A DNA stretch of 64,000 nt from Acanthochlamys bracteata (GCA_019914995.1 CM034135.1:6388501-6452500); one strand, 5' to 3'; counted from the first letter of the stretch, positions 1 through 12,430 are shown. Notes: a model not told the origin generated them from the sequence alone. Made by a program: numbers and translations.

Positions 1-1571
1 CATCTGCTTCGGTTCATCTCACGGTTGGCTGGCTTGTTGTAATCCAACCATCTGTAAATAACCCTCTTCAACTGGTAACATTTTTGTTTCCAATTCAAAG
101 TGTTACAACAACTGTGGCACAAGGGTGGCTTTCTATAAAGCCAGAGATAGATTGATCGAAAAGATTTATATTGTCCACCACCGCAGCCTGGCTGCTTTGC
201 ATTGATTGTATCCATGAGGAGGGTAGCCTTCTGTAGGTTGGACAGTTAGAGATGGAGGCATTTGATCGATAACATCGTCTACTACGTATCCTTCAACTCA
301 TTTCAACTATAGAATACAAATATAACATCTAAGAGTATCGTAGTATATATCGCATTCGAGGTACTACCAATGGGTGGAATTGTGATGTAACTTAGTGTAC
401 ATCTTTAAACATGTTCCAGATAAATTTTCATCGGTTTTGGAGTGCATCCTGAATCTTGATTGGCAAAATTTAGTATACATCTTTGCGTTTATCCTTTTTT
501 TTAAGTTCGCCTTGATGTTGATCCCCTGCGTTGGAGCATTAATCTTCTAGTTTCTTTTGGGATGCAATTTTCTCGCATCATTTCATTTTAGTTCCCCAAA
601 AGTCAAAACATAACAGTGGTACTGATGAATAATGTTGTGCTTGTCCTTCCCCTCCTATACAGTGACATGTTTAATATAATGGAAAATGTTTCTAACTGGT
701 TCAAGATAAATTTAACAAGATTCTCATTCTAATCTCTCTCTCTCTCTCTCTCTCTTTCTCTGGTAACGTATTCTAATAGTTATTTTTTTCTAAAGCCCGA
801 ACATATGCGACTACCATTTGTGTCGTTATTGTTTTCGTATGCATGCGAAAATAAAATGTTGAAAAAAGAGTACACGGGAACAAGCGAAGATCAAGTCTAA
901 GGTCAACCATTTCGAGAACAAATAGACTTTGTTGTAGATTATAATTAAATGATTTTTGACTTTTGGATTATTATACCTACGACTAAGTATTTTGATGTAT
1001 GTATTTTAAATAAATATTCAGCACCACATTTCACGCAAAAAATTGAACTAACAAATGTTATTTCAGTATTATCACATTGCTCACAAAAAGAATTGAACTT
1101 TTTAATTTTCTAAATGAACACTTTGTAGCTTTCAATAGTTCATGTATTCTAAGCTTAAAGAAAAGCACTGATTATTGAATTTTTTGAGAATATTGAACAA
1201 GTAATATTTTAACCTTTTAAAGACCATGCACTCATTACATATTAACGTATTCGGAGTCTCTTGAAAATACTTGTGAATTTTTTGTTTATAATAAAAAATA
1301 TTTTTATTTTATTTCCATCCAAGTAACTTCAAGCACGTTTTGTCTTTCATTTTATTTTCATTTTATTATAGAATTTTTTTATTTTTAAATAAAATTTTAT
1401 TTAAAAAATTATAAAATATTTAAAATAAATTAATATACTTTTAAAATTACATCATAAAATATTATTATTTTTTTTAAAAAAATATAATTTTTTTTAAAAA
1501 ATTTAAAATATAATTTATTTTATAAGCACTATCATACACCAAGTCGGTCACAAGTTTCATGAGAATTTAAT
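1..1571. other. Intergenic, no gene identified
   Basis: The first 420 bases are less AT-rich than what follows and could be the 3' end of a transcript that begins outside the window; a 13-codon open stretch ends in a stop at about base 42, too short to identify. From about 950 on the sequence is AT-rich with no coding signal I can support. Confidence 0.4.
733..760. repeat. (CT)n microsatellite
   Basis: An almost pure CT dinucleotide run broken once by TTT near its end. It lies about 2.2 kb upstream of the calmodulin-binding protein gene and has no evident function. Confidence 0.9.
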
Positions 1572-1835
1572 TTAAGGTGGATTTAGGATCGCATTTCAAA
1601 CGCTTCTTTTTAATTTTTCTTATTTTATATTATTAATACATATTTTATAAATATTTAAAAAATTTATTTAAAAATTTAGATAATGTAGAAAAATTTTACG
1701 TAATGAGATTTTTTTATTATATATTTTTATTATTTTTTTGAAAGTAAAAAAATAAAACTTAGTTTTAAAAAAAAATAAAAATATATTCTATTTTAAAAAT
1801 TTTTTAATTCATAATCAATTTCAAACACATCTTTA
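1572..1835. mobile_element. MITE family A, copy 1
   Basis: A very AT-rich block of about 264 bp bounded by TTAAGGTGGATTTAGGATCG on the left and, on the right, a sequence whose reverse complement reads TTAAAGATGTGTTTGAAATTG. Its interior (TATTTTATAAATATTT..., then TTTACGTAATGAGATT, then AAGTAAAAAAATAAA) recurs in the same order at about 18.1, 28.3 and 30.2 kb. Four copies with imperfect inverted ends and no coding capacity indicate a miniature inverted-repeat element. A TTAA or TTA target is possible but not clean. Confidence 0.6.
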
Positions 1836-2700
1836 ACCATCTAATCATAAATACAGCAAATTTAACGCACATAATTTATGAGAGTTAAAAATAAAATGAA
1901 TGAAGTTAATAACTATAATAAAGTGATATTAATACTATTTGCAAATACTTGCAAATTTTCTTTAAATATCTGATAATGCATATTAATTTAAATTATATGA
2001 ATCTTAGTACTCAAAAGTTCTAAGAAAACACTTCAATAATAAATAAAACTTTAGCAAATAAATAATAGATATTTTAATTTGGCATTTAAATTGAAGCAAA
2101 ATTAATATGACACGATCAGTTGCACAGAAAAGGGTTATAAAGGGGTCGGCCAATACCGTACAACACAATACATAATTAAAACCTAATCCATTTAATATTT
2201 TAAGCATGAGCCCACACGGTTCACCTAGAATAATTAAATTCAATTTGTATCTAATTAATGATAGTAATAATCTTAATAAACTGTTTGATTAATTAAGTTT
2301 AGGTAACTTAAGACTTTGAAACCACTATCATTATTGCTAGTTAATTAAAATTTTAAGAAAATTTTATTTAGGTTTGTTTTATTTATAACAAGACTATAAT
2401 CTAGTTCTGACGATTCTAAAACTTTAAAAAAGAAACAGGTCCACCGCTCTCACTGCCCAAGACAAACAACAACAAAAAACAACAACAACTATTGATTTGC
2501 TTTGCTTTGCTTGAATTAATTAATAAAACGACCGCAGCTCTTTTTTTCCTTCTTTTCTTGAAGAAACAAATGTCCAAATTCTTCACAAAATCACTTCTGC
2601 GTTCTTTCTTGTTTTGCTTCTTCGTGTTTAGTTCTTAATATTTTCTAACTAGCAGCAAACATCTATCTTTGGGTTCAAATCAATACAGTTCTGTTCAAAC

Positions 2701-2882
2701 TAGGTCTTCCTTTTTCTTGTTTTGCCATTAATTTTGATTCATTCATTTCTAGCAAAAACCTTGAAATTTTTTTTCTTGTCAAAGTTCAATCTTTGATTAT
2801 AATCACTCGCAAAAGTCAATTCTCTTGAAGTTATGTTACCTTTTTGTTCGTTTCATAAAATTAACTTCATTTTTTGCTTGCA
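2701..2882 (+). other. Possible 5' UTR intron of the calmodulin-binding protein gene
   Basis: Upstream of the start codon, a T-rich stretch ending in CTTGCTTGCAG (to 2882) looks like a splice acceptor. An AG|GTCTTCC about 180 bases earlier is a possible donor. The coding region itself has no introns, so an intron here would lie in the leader. The donor is weak and the call rests on splice-like motifs only. Confidence 0.3.
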
Positions 2883-2964
2883 GTACCCATCAATTGTTCT
2901 TCTATCTGAAAGAGAAAGGCAAATATTTGAATTGATTTCAAGAGTAGAGTAGAAGTTGTTCAGA

Positions 2965-5499
2965 ATGGTGCAGAAGAAGAAAAGCCCCAACAAGCTCAAG
3001 CCTCAGAAGGATGATTCAAAGAAATCTGAATCCAACAAGTCTGACAAGAAGCAGCAGGAGCAGGAACAGGAACAGCAGCAACAACAAGATGGGAAGAAGA
3101 TGAAGGGACCAGTGGTTGATCTCAAGAGAATGATGAAGAGGGCAAGATCCATCAAACTCTTAGAAGGAGATCTCCTCAAAGACAAGAAGAAGACTCCAAC
3201 TCCACAAAAGAACAAATCTGCAAAGCCTTCTTCCGCTTCTTCTTCTTCTTCACAGAAGAATAAGCATTCTCCAATCGATGATACCGCGCCGGAGCGATCG
3301 CCGAACTATATGAAGCCTACAAGCAGCTCTGGTGCTAGGAAGGACAGGTCCCATGAGACAAGTAAGGCTTCCAAAACTTCGACCAATTCAAACTCTTCAA
3401 GGCCTTCTTCATCTTCTACTGAGTGCTCTGGTGGTGCTGCTAAGTCTTCAAAGGCCTTGGTGAAGAGACTAAGTTTAAGACTTATTAGCCCTTGGATGAA
3501 AAAAAGCTCAGAAATTGTTGTGGTGAATCCTGCTGGCAGCACTGAAGTGAGGAAACCTACTTGTTCTTCCACGTTGAAGGATTCAAAGTTTCCAAAGAAT
3601 TTGAAACTCAACCCGGGAGGAAGTGAAGCAGAGGGGACTTCTGTCTTCAAGGTTTGCCCTTACCACCATTGCTCTTTAAACGGTCATCACCATAAGCATG
3701 ATGAACCTGTGCCGTCTCTGAAGCGGGTAATTTCAGTGCGCCGTCGGGTGCTGAAGACGCAGAAGAGTGGCAGGCTGAAAGGGCTTGCTTCTTTCAAAGT
3801 GAGAGGTTCAAGGAAGAGCCGTGGTGAAGTTCATAGGGAGGTTGTGATCACCAGGGTCCCTTCGATGAAGGCTCCCTTAATTGAAGAAGTCGGGGATGAC
3901 TACTTTGTCAAGGTCTATGCTCCTCCCCAGTCGCAAGCTATAGATATCGTGAGTTTTAATAATGAGGATAGGATCCAAGAAGAATTCGATTCAGAAATTT
4001 TGAAGGTGATTGAAGGGTTATCTCTAGAGGGAGATGAACGGCAGTATGAGAATGTGTATGAGGTTGAAGGGTTGTCGCTGGAAGGAGGAGACGAGAAGCA
4101 CTACGATAATATGTATGAGTTTCATGAATTTGGCTTAGAGATGGGTTATGAGGATGACAAGGAATGGTACAGTGAGCTTTCAATTGGGGAGATGGATGTG
4201 GTAATGGATTTTCTTGAATATATCGAGGGTGATCAGGAAGTACAAGCTGAGGAAGAAGGTTATCACCGCCAATGTACAGAGGATTTTGCTGAACAGGGTT
4301 TCGGTTACTCTGTGATGAGAAAAGAGGTTGAAGAGCTTGAAGTCAGTCTCGCCAATGCCTCAAACTTGGAAGCTGCTGTTTCAGCTTTGGAGGAGGAAGA
4401 AAGACTGAAATATGACTATGACGCTCATCTTTGTGAATATCTTGATCATGAGTTATATGAGGATTTACTGATGAATGAGCATGCTGATGGTAGCCATGAA
4501 TATAGAGAAGACCACTATTTGGTATTCAGCGAGGCAGAAGGTGTGGTAGACCTGCAGCAGGACCTCAATTTCGGAGATGAAAAAGAGATATCTAAAGTTG
4601 ATCCCTCGTCTAGCTTAGAGTATGAACAATCTGAAGCTGTAAATGGTGTTGTTGATCAAGGAAGTGGTGCTCAAGAATGCCAAAAAAAGGAGTTTGAACT
4701 GGATAGTGGAACTGATAACCTTCAACTTAGAGCATCTTCTACCTTGAAGGATGATGAATTTGAGATGCCAATTGCCATAGTAGATAAAAAACTTAATGCT
4801 TCTAACTTGGAACCTGTAAGGAATATGGCTGAAGAAGATGAGCATCGTGAGGAAGATAGAAAGAATTGCAATGGATCTGAAGCCCATTTTATAGTTGAAG
4901 AGGCAGAATTTGAGGCAAGCGCCAGTCCACCTAGGAGCAGTCTAAGTATGGTTGCTGGTATGGGGAACACAATTCTTGCTCTTGAAAATGAAGAAAAGGA
5001 GAATCGGTTAGAGGAATTTGTTGAAGATGATGATGGCAACTCAATGATTAAGATCCAGTTTTCTTGTTCTCCTCAAGGATTCTATGAGATAGATATGGAG
5101 TATGAAGACATGAGTGCAAACTCTACTGAACTTTCAGCAGACGCTGAGAACAGGCCAAAAGCAAGATACAACTACATAAGAAGAAGAACAACTGAGGATG
5201 TTCAAGACATGCAGCAGTTCAATCCAAGGGCACCCAACTTTCTCCCGGAAGTACCTGATGCTGAGAGAGAAAAGGTCGATCTCAGGCATCAGTTGATGGA
5301 AGAGAGGAAGAATGCTGAAGAATGGATGGTAGATCATACACTCCAAAGGACTGTCAGCAGATTGGCTCGTGCTCGGAGCCGGAAAGTCAGACTGTTCGTT
5401 GAAGCCTTTGAGACAGTTATGCAGCCGCCAATGCATGAGAGATATGCTCAAGATTCCGTTCCTGGCTTAGATCAAAGACGCATACAACAATGCAGTTAG
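2965..5499 (+). CDS. Plant calmodulin-binding protein (PICBP-like, C-terminal CaM-binding domain)
   Basis: Intronless gene for 844 residues. I start it at the ATG at 2965 (context AGAATGG, good for plants) rather than the in-frame TTG nine bases upstream. The N-terminus (to about residue 190) is Lys/Ser-rich and low complexity, with a Gln/Glu run. A Cys/His cluster follows at about 231-248 (CPYHHCSLNGHHHKHDEP) and then a basic segment RRRVLKTQKS, an arrangement I recognise from plant proteins related to Arabidopsis PICBP. The middle is strongly acidic and holds an 18-residue tandem duplication starting at residues 350 and 368 (EGLSLEGDERQYENVYE, then EGLSLEGGDEKHYDNMYE). The C-terminal 85 or so residues before the tail (about 735-820) match the plant calmodulin-binding domain, with NPRAPNFLP, EEWMVDHTLQ and the basic RLARARSRKVRLFVEAFE that should form the amphipathic calmodulin-binding helix. 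A role in calcium signalling, probably nuclear, is inferred from the family. Confidence 0.9.
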   Translation: MVQKKKSPNKLKPQKDDSKKSESNKSDKKQQEQEQEQQQQQDGKKMKGPVVDLKRMMKRARSIKLLEGDLLKDKKKTPTPQKNKSAKPSSASSSSSQKNKHSPIDDTAPERSPNYMKPTSSSGARKDRSHETSKASKTSTNSNSSRPSSSSTECSGGAAKSSKALVKRLSLRLISPWMKKSSEIVVVNPAGSTEVRKPTCSSTLKDSKFPKNLKLNPGGSEAEGTSVFKVCPYHHCSLNGHHHKHDEPVPSLKRVISVRRRVLKTQKSGRLKGLASFKVRGSRKSRGEVHREVVITRVPSMKAPLIEEVGDDYFVKVYAPPQSQAIDIVSFNNEDRIQEEFDSEILKVIEGLSLEGDERQYENVYEVEGLSLEGGDEKHYDNMYEFHEFGLEMGYEDDKEWYSELSIGEMDVVMDFLEYIEGDQEVQAEEEGYHRQCTEDFAEQGFGYSVMRKEVEELEVSLANASNLEAAVSALEEEERLKYDYDAHLCEYLDHELYEDLLMNEHADGSHEYREDHYLVFSEAEGVVDLQQDLNFGDEKEISKVDPSSSLEYEQSEAVNGVVDQGSGAQECQKKEFELDSGTDNLQLRASSTLKDDEFEMPIAIVDKKLNASNLEPVRNMAEEDEHREEDRKNCNGSEAHFIVEEAEFEASASPPRSSLSMVAGMGNTILALENEEKENRLEEFVEDDDGNSMIKIQFSCSPQGFYEIDMEYEDMSANSTELSADAENRPKARYNYIRRRTTEDVQDMQQFNPRAPNFLPEVPDAEREKVDLRHQLMEERKNAEEWMVDHTLQRTVSRLARARSRKVRLFVEAFETVMQPPMHERYAQDSVPGLDQRRIQQCS

Positions 5500-5509
5500 T
5501 TGAGTTGAG

Positions 5510-5592
5510 GTGAGAACTATTGACAGTCCTATCTGCATTATTGTACTTGCATTAAACTATATGTGACGGTTAATACTTATTACTGATAACAG
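5510..5592 (+). other. Possible 3' UTR intron
   Basis: Just after the stop codon, GAG|GTGAGAAC begins and TTACTGATAACAG|GTCCCC ends an 83-base segment with good donor and acceptor matches. If spliced, the junction lies close to the stop codon. No transcript evidence is available. Confidence 0.4.
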
Positions 5593-7899
5593 GTCCCCAT
5601 GTCTTACTATCCAGTGGGTGAAGCTACTGAAGCATTTCTGAGAATAGCTAATATAAGCATGTATTCAAACATATCAGGTTATCATATAGCTTGAAAATTC
5701 ATCAATGACTAGGTGTAGATATTGCCTTAATTTAAAAGTAGCTGTAGTTAATTTCTTCCCTAAAAAAGACATTGCTTGTAAATTTTCCTGCTGTATATCA
5801 GTTTCCTTTAATGTGACTTCTTTTCATTTGATTATAACATATGCCAAAGGATTCGTTTTTGGAGAAGCTACTCTAAGGGAGCATTTAAACTTAATTTTTT
5901 AGTATCCTTATCATAATGGACTAGCCATAGTATTCTTAACTTGCCATTAGTGTGATGCCTTCAAAGAGATTTTTGCAATGCATAAAGTAGTTGTAAGTCT
6001 ATGAAAGTGGATGTCAGGTTTTCACATATATAAGTTTCTACTGAAGTGGTTTTTATAGTATGTCATTGGAACTACAACTACACGGTTTCGCAGATATTTG
6101 CATGCCAGCAGCTAAGATAAATACAGTTACAAAGAATTTTCTGAATAAAACTTTGACCCTGCAGTACTTTGGATTGCATACGATATATATATATAGGATC
6201 AAATCGAGCAAGGTTCTCAAACAACCATGGACTTCACTGCACGTCAGAAGGCAGACGCAACAACTAATGACGCTAGGATGTTTTGACTACCATTTGACAC
6301 AATAACATTATGAATCCTGCAAAGATGCGTGGAATTTTTTCCTATGAACTATTTAGATAGAACAAAATGAAGCATTGCTCAGCAGTTTATAACATGCCTA
6401 TCAAGGTTCTGAGTTTCTGTACTCGTAATTTCTTACAAAAATAAAATAAATAAAGACCTACAACTGTGTAGGAGTTTATACAGATGATTAAAATCTATAA
6501 ATAAGTAAAATTATCATGAGAATATTAGAAAAATATATGTCTAGTCTTGGTGACTAAAATCTATAAATTATTAAATTAGTGGGACCATGTTGAACATTTT
6601 GATAATTAGTAAAAATTCTATTACGCTCTTCAAGAAAAAGCCAAAACTCAAATGTTTAGGTGTCAGTAATCAATAAAATATGACATGGTAGCAAAAGCCT
6701 GATTATTCTGTAATGGTTCTATAGCATTCATAATTGTCATGTATAAAAAACATGTTCTGCAAATATCTCTGGAGAATAATAGAAAGTGTTCAGGCAATGC
6801 TAGCGAAATCTAGATGGCATGCGGAACAAGTAAACCAGGTTACTGGTAAATTAAAAGTGCAAAGATCTACATACACGCTCCTATCTTCCTAAACTTTCGA
6901 TTTACAACTAACATTGTATGATTTCAGCCACAAACGCGTCTGAATATGTTATAATAGAATAGAAACTTACAGCTAAAGTAAAATGAAGGTTACTATGTGC
7001 CTCTGATTCTCCACAAACAGCAGGTGTGTGGTTCAATTTCATCCTCTGGTTTTGATACTTTAAAAATGTAATTCTAAATTGCAGCTACTGTCAGCGTTTT
7101 TTATTTGTCATATTTTAAGTTTTTATGTATTCGTAGTTTTTGTTATGTATTCCTAGTTTTCGTTCCTCAGTGAAATAAAGTTTAAATTATGCCATACATC
7201 AATTCTACGGATATTTGCTTTCAGCAGGCTGGAGTTGTACTGAACATTCCAATTTATCAGATGACAGACGCCATTTCGTGGAATCCTGTGATCCAGCTCG
7301 TAGTCTTCAGAGCTCAACTCATTTCGTTCACCGTCGTTTTATTTTAAAAACCAGGTAGTTTGAATCCATCAATAAACATCAAGTAGCCTTCTGAGTCTTC
7401 ACTCTCACAGGAGATCAAAACACTTTTTTAACATCGATATTGTCGATTCCAACCAATTACTTCCATTATCACGTCTCCTGGAGCTCCCAAGAGCTCATCT
7501 TTGAGCACAGTTAGTAATTACTTACGTGACACTTGAGACGCTTGCAGAAAATACACGATTCTGATATGAAACATGGACTCTATGCCATACAAAGCATAGA
7601 AGAATAGCTGCAGTGTTGTATAAACAGTTTGAGAAAATTTTTCTAGAGATAATTTCAGTTACAACTGGGGAATAGACTCCAAAAAACTACTTTCATTGAT
7701 ATTGCAAACTACATATCTGATGCCACTTCAACAGATGCATATCTGAACACCACCAACAATGACCTAATGACACTTCTGCCCTGTAATATAAAGAAAGATA
7801 TGACATATTCACTGTAGCACTTGGCAATGTATTTCTCTATACATCTGATCAAACCCCTTGAAATGCTCCCATCACAAACAAATGCTATTCTACAATTGT
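5593..7899. other. Intergenic between convergent genes
   Basis: AT-rich sequence holding the 3' ends of the plus-strand calmodulin-binding gene and the minus-strand YAE1-like gene. I see no coding exon; the open frames here are short and have no family features. Confidence 0.5.
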
Positions 7900-10387
7900 T
7901 CATAATAACTCAGTTGTAGCTCTAATTTTTGGGGACTCCTGTAAAATGGAAAGAAGTTCCTGTCTGTGACTTTCAAGCTGATTGCATCTGTTATTATCTT
8001 CAATAGTTGATACTGGACATGATTCAATTCCACTCACTAAAGTGCTCTCATGGAACAGTTTTAGTGCATCATTTGATGATATCGCCTGCACAGATACATT
8101 TAAGTTGCAGAGCCTCTCCTTTCGCTCAATTGTCTCTACCAATGTGTCTTTCAAGTCTTCAGCAAGGGCTGCGAATGCACTGCAGAAGATAGCAAAAAAA
8201 TCATCCAACATATGAGAATCATCGTACAACTTACCTCCAAAATGGCTTTCTAGTTCACAATGATGCCAAATAAAGAAAAAGTTTACCTGGCAATGCCTCT
8301 TATAAGCCCCCATCGATACCCAGCACATACAGACTGTTTGAAGCCAACATTAAATCCCTCCTGGGCTGAAGCTTCCTTTCCAGACAGGAGCCCATCTCGG
8401 TATCCCGCCCACAAATATGTCAAGAAATATACATAATCATAGTCTAAAAGAGACGACCTTTCCCTCTTCTAAGATGCATTAATTTATAATAGTAACCAGG
8501 TATCGTATTATAATAGTAAAGCTATTGGCCCCTTGACTAAGTCCCTCTGGTTGTCTCTCCTTTTCTGGTACACCACCTCGGTTTGTATTAAGGTAAAAGA
8601 TGACTTTCACAGAAGGGACAGGATAGGGACTCAAATAGGGGCATAGAGTTTTTGGTGTCCATAGAGAGAACCATGGACAATCTACTCTCAGATAGAAGCA
8701 TGCTGACGGTCTTTTTGGCACATCAGGAAGAGAATTCCATGGTAATCCGTTACCTATTTGTTTGAATTGACATACAATGGTATGTCAAGTGGGATACAAT
8801 AGCTAGGTTTTAGTACCTATTGGAAGTGTTTCAGAAGAAAGGTTTTAGAGAAGAAAGGTTTTCAGAATGCAATTGCTGAAATTAATGCTTTCAATGTAGT
8901 TAGATATGCATCTAGCTTGCACTAAATGCTACCATAGTATTCTAAATACTCCCCTCCGAAAGTGTGTCACTCAAAACCATGGTAACAGAAGATTCCAATG
9001 GTTAATTAGTACCATTTCTTGTCTTCCCAAACACTTCTTAAACATTTCGCTATGATTGCCATTTAGCGAATATCATGGTATTCGTTGAAACACCAAACTC
9101 ATCCAAACAAGCTCTATGTCTTCCTTAAAAACTACAATAAAAGATATTCTGCCCCGATCCAAATAAAGTAGCAGCAAAAGCCATAACACAATAATAAAAT
9201 CAAAATCCTCTGTCCCACAAACATGTCCCATCTTGTGTCCCACATTTGTGATTTCATATTTTTTAAGTCTTAGATTTAAAAATGAAAGTGTTGGATGTAA
9301 TGTAAAACGTAAAGGAACCATATACATAAACTGTTATGCCATTTGAGTATATGCTATGAACCTCCATCACAAGGTCGAAAAATGAACTCAAAAACATCTA
9401 AAATTTAGGTGTTACGATTTAAGGCCAAGGAAAATCCAAACCGTATAAATATGGTTCTTTTTTTATTTTAGATTACATGTATCTGTTTCAACTTTGAATC
9501 TAAGGTTGAAAAATATGAAATCACGAGTATGGGACATACAATGACACAATTACGAGATAGAGGGTCTCAATTCCCAACAATCAACTTATAGGTTACCACC
9601 TATACATTTTGGAAAAGGTGAAGAATTGGTATTAAAATAAGAACATATAACAAGGTAAGGTGAAAAATAAGATACAGAAGATTCTGTTTTTAGGATACTG
9701 TGTGAAAGTGCTCATGCCGACGACTCCACTCCCTGTGAAGCAAAGATGAATCCCTTAGTTGATTACCTGGTATGCTATCTGAGCATTCATCTTCATACCA
9801 CAAGCCTTCAGAACCAACATCTAAAAAGATACAAACAAAATCAGAGATGAAGTGCCCTAGTAACTTAATTAACATTGTGTCAAAGAATTGCATATCATGA
9901 TTTAACTAAGAATTACATATGTATGATCATGATAGTTTCATTGATAAGTTGATATCAGCATTTACTATGCATAGAAGTATCTTGTCAGCCCAAGCTCATT
10001 ACTGGTGTATGATTGAAATTTCTACCATTTTCAAGTTTTACAGACTGTATCAGCACTGAGATCTCAGCTTAGCCCAATGGAAGAAATTGTATAATATGTT
10101 GACTAATATGTGAATACTTAAGGAGATTGAAAACATTTGACATAGTGACACAAAAGTGGGTAGTTCTTGTGCACAATATGAAATTGTAAAATACAGACTT
10201 CAATGCTAAATCTCTAGTTTAATTTTTTAAATAAACAGATACTAGTAACAGCCTTGCAACTCCAAATATCTAGAAAACAATAAAATCTATTGAAATTCTC
10301 ACCTTCACAAGGCCCTGGTTCTTCCAACTTTAGCTCCTCTACTAATGCTGCAACATTTTGATAACTAGACCCTCTGTCCTCAGTCAT
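7900..10387 (-). CDS. YAE1-type protein (deca-GX3 motif), Fe-S protein maturation adaptor
   Basis: Four coding exons on the minus strand. Exon 1 is 10387-10303 (start MTEDRGSSYQ, donor GAAG|GTGAGA). Exon 2 is 9820-9699 and ends REWSRRHEHFHT. Exon 3 ends at 8287 (GCCAG|GTAAAC), with its start uncertain: 8405 by family alignment or 8468 by a canonical AG. Exon 4 is 8179-7900 and ends at TGA. Exons 3-4 carry the diagnostic spaced glycines: GYRDGLLSGKEASAQEGFN, then GF, GYRWG and IRG. Phases agree throughout. The protein is about 201 residues, or 222 with the longer exon 3. In yeast and human, YAE1 with LTO1 links the cytosolic Fe-S targeting complex to the ABC protein Rli1/ABCE1, needed for ribosome recycling; the same role is inferred here. 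YAE1 fits better than LTO1 because of the REW...GYRDGL...AQEGFN arrangement. The second intron begins GTATCCTAA, a U12-like donor, and has no clear acceptor at the expected place. Confidence 0.85.
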
Positions 10388-10394
10388 TTAAAAA

Positions 10395-12114
10395 CCTGCA
10401 TAGATATTAAAGTTCACTGGAAAAAGAATTTTGGGCTAGAAGCAGGGATGGACACCAAACACCAAAAACATTACTTTCTCAGAGGAACAAGCAGAAACTA
10501 TCTAAGATTATAAACTAACCATCACAAAATGAAGCCTTAAACAATTCAATTTAGAAGCAACCAAAATTATGTTATTACTAATGCCTAATTCAATTTGAAG
10601 AACCATTCTCTAAGCGGGGAGTGATATTGAAAACGGTTAAAGAGAGAAGAATATTATTTAGACGTTAGAAGTTACCCAATCATCACGGAAGCAAGTAAAA
10701 AAATAACTACTACATAAACCTACTCATCAATCCAACAACTAGAAAGCAAAACAGTTGTAATACACGCAAGTTTATGTCAACACGAAGAGAAATCAAATTC
10801 TAAGAAGATAGCCTCTGGCAGACGGAAGCGTGTTAGGTACAACAGAAGAGACGAGTGGAGGTATGGACAAAATCCACGCAGCACAAAAAAGCCACGGTCG
10901 ACTGTGTTCCATGGCAGCTGAGGCGAAGAACAAAGATCTCTAATAAGTCACAGGAGCCGGGAGTTGTTGCTGGATACGGTAAACCTGGTAAAGAATTTGA
11001 CTCAGGTTATATCCAATCAGTCCAACTTTCGCTTGGATTTTTATTTTAGAATTTTGTTTCCAAAGGATGAATTAACTGTTGTGATCACAGATGCGGAGAG
11101 TTGAATCGACACTTTAAGCCATCTGCTTTATATGAACCTTCCATTATTGAATCCATGATATAGCAAAGGGCCATATTATCAACAATTTTTATCATGCTCA
11201 ACTGTTTCTTAGGCAATCTTTTGAATAAAAGCCGTGCAGCTAAAGCGATTAAAAAGGACCAGATTTTACCTAATGCAACCCGACGTGATCCTTTCTTCTC
11301 CTTTGTATATCAGTAAAGACTAACAAGGTTGCATTCACAAGAAAATCAAGTGGATTACCCATGCAAATACAAAACAGTTTGCTGTTCAATTCATCATTCG
11401 CTGCGTCTACAACAACTTCCATCACATTAACAAAGAGCTACTAATTATGAGGAGATCTAGCAGAGCAGAAATGAATATTAGCAAAATCTTAAAAATCAGA
11501 GAACGAAGACGAATATATAATATTAATTAAAATAGACAGAAATATAACTCACAGATACAACGACGAGTACATCGACAAGAGCAGAAGTGAATCGCCTAAC
11601 AAAATTACCAAAACTAAAAAATCGGACGCAAACAATCTTCAATATAATTATGCAAATCTCTGTGGAAAAAGTAACTAAGAGCAGATCGAGTAAGCAGAAG
11701 TGAAGCGCCCACAAATCTCGAGAAAACAAAACAAAACCAATCGAATAGAAGAAGAAGAAAAGCTGGAGCGATCAGCGTCTCCATAAATCCGTAATCGATT
11801 TCTCATCTAACTTCCTCTTCACAGATCTCACTCCCTCTCTCCTTCACCGAAAAACCTGAAACCTCTGTAGATTCAACAGATCTGAGAGCGTAGATCGATC
11901 TCTCCATTTCTATTTGGAAATATATCAGTAAAAACTTCTAAAACAGATCAAGAAAATTTCTGTTTGTCAAACAGAAATTTTTCAGACAACCAGCAAAAAA
12001 TTTCTCAGACGTTCGGTAAAGATCTGTAATCAACTCTATGTTTCATTACATATATCCACCCGGATCAAGAACGAGAACAACAAAAAATTTCAAATTTTCT
12101 CAGATCTGTCCCGT

Positions 12115-12150
<36 letters not shown>

Positions 12151-12430
12151 TCATATGCAGAAAGTAGCAAGAGAAGGAAATTCCTCAAAGCTGTACCTTT
12201 TTCTTCAAAGAACCCAGCGGGAAGCTCGCACTGGAAAGGAATTTGGGAGGGGAGTGGAGCTTGTAGTAACTTCGTCTCCGGCGCCGCAATAGCAGAGAAA
12301 GAAGGATAATTTTGACGTTGGTGCTCGGAGATTGATAGGGATCGCTTGTTGCTAGAGCGAGAGGGAGAGACCGCGATCCAAGAGAGATCGGAGTAGAAGA
12401 AATAAGAAAATAAGTGAAGGGAAGTGGAGT
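10395..12430 (-). promoter_or_regulatory. Probable leader and promoter region of the YAE1-like gene
   Basis: Eight bases upstream of the YAE1 start codon is a good acceptor (CTATGCAG|GTTTTTAA, minus strand, exon resuming at 10395), so the 5' UTR is probably split. The likeliest first exon is the pyrimidine-rich, less AT-rich block at about 12430-12199 (minus), which has no ATG and ends at AAAAAG|GTACAGC, followed by a typical T-rich leader intron with repeated AGATCT words. A second GC-richer patch at about 10960-10840 could be an alternative start but has no convincing donor. Confidence 0.4.
12118..12145. repeat. (GA)n microsatellite
   Basis: Pure GA dinucleotide run (CT on the minus strand) inside the presumed leader intron of the YAE1-like gene. 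CT runs in plant leaders are common; no specific role can be claimed. Confidence 0.9.

Noticed and set aside
3003..5451. Minus-strand open frames antisense to the calmodulin-binding protein gene (70-114 codons)
   Set aside because: They mirror Lys/Ser/Glu-rich coding sequence on the plus strand, have low-complexity translations and no start context or homology.
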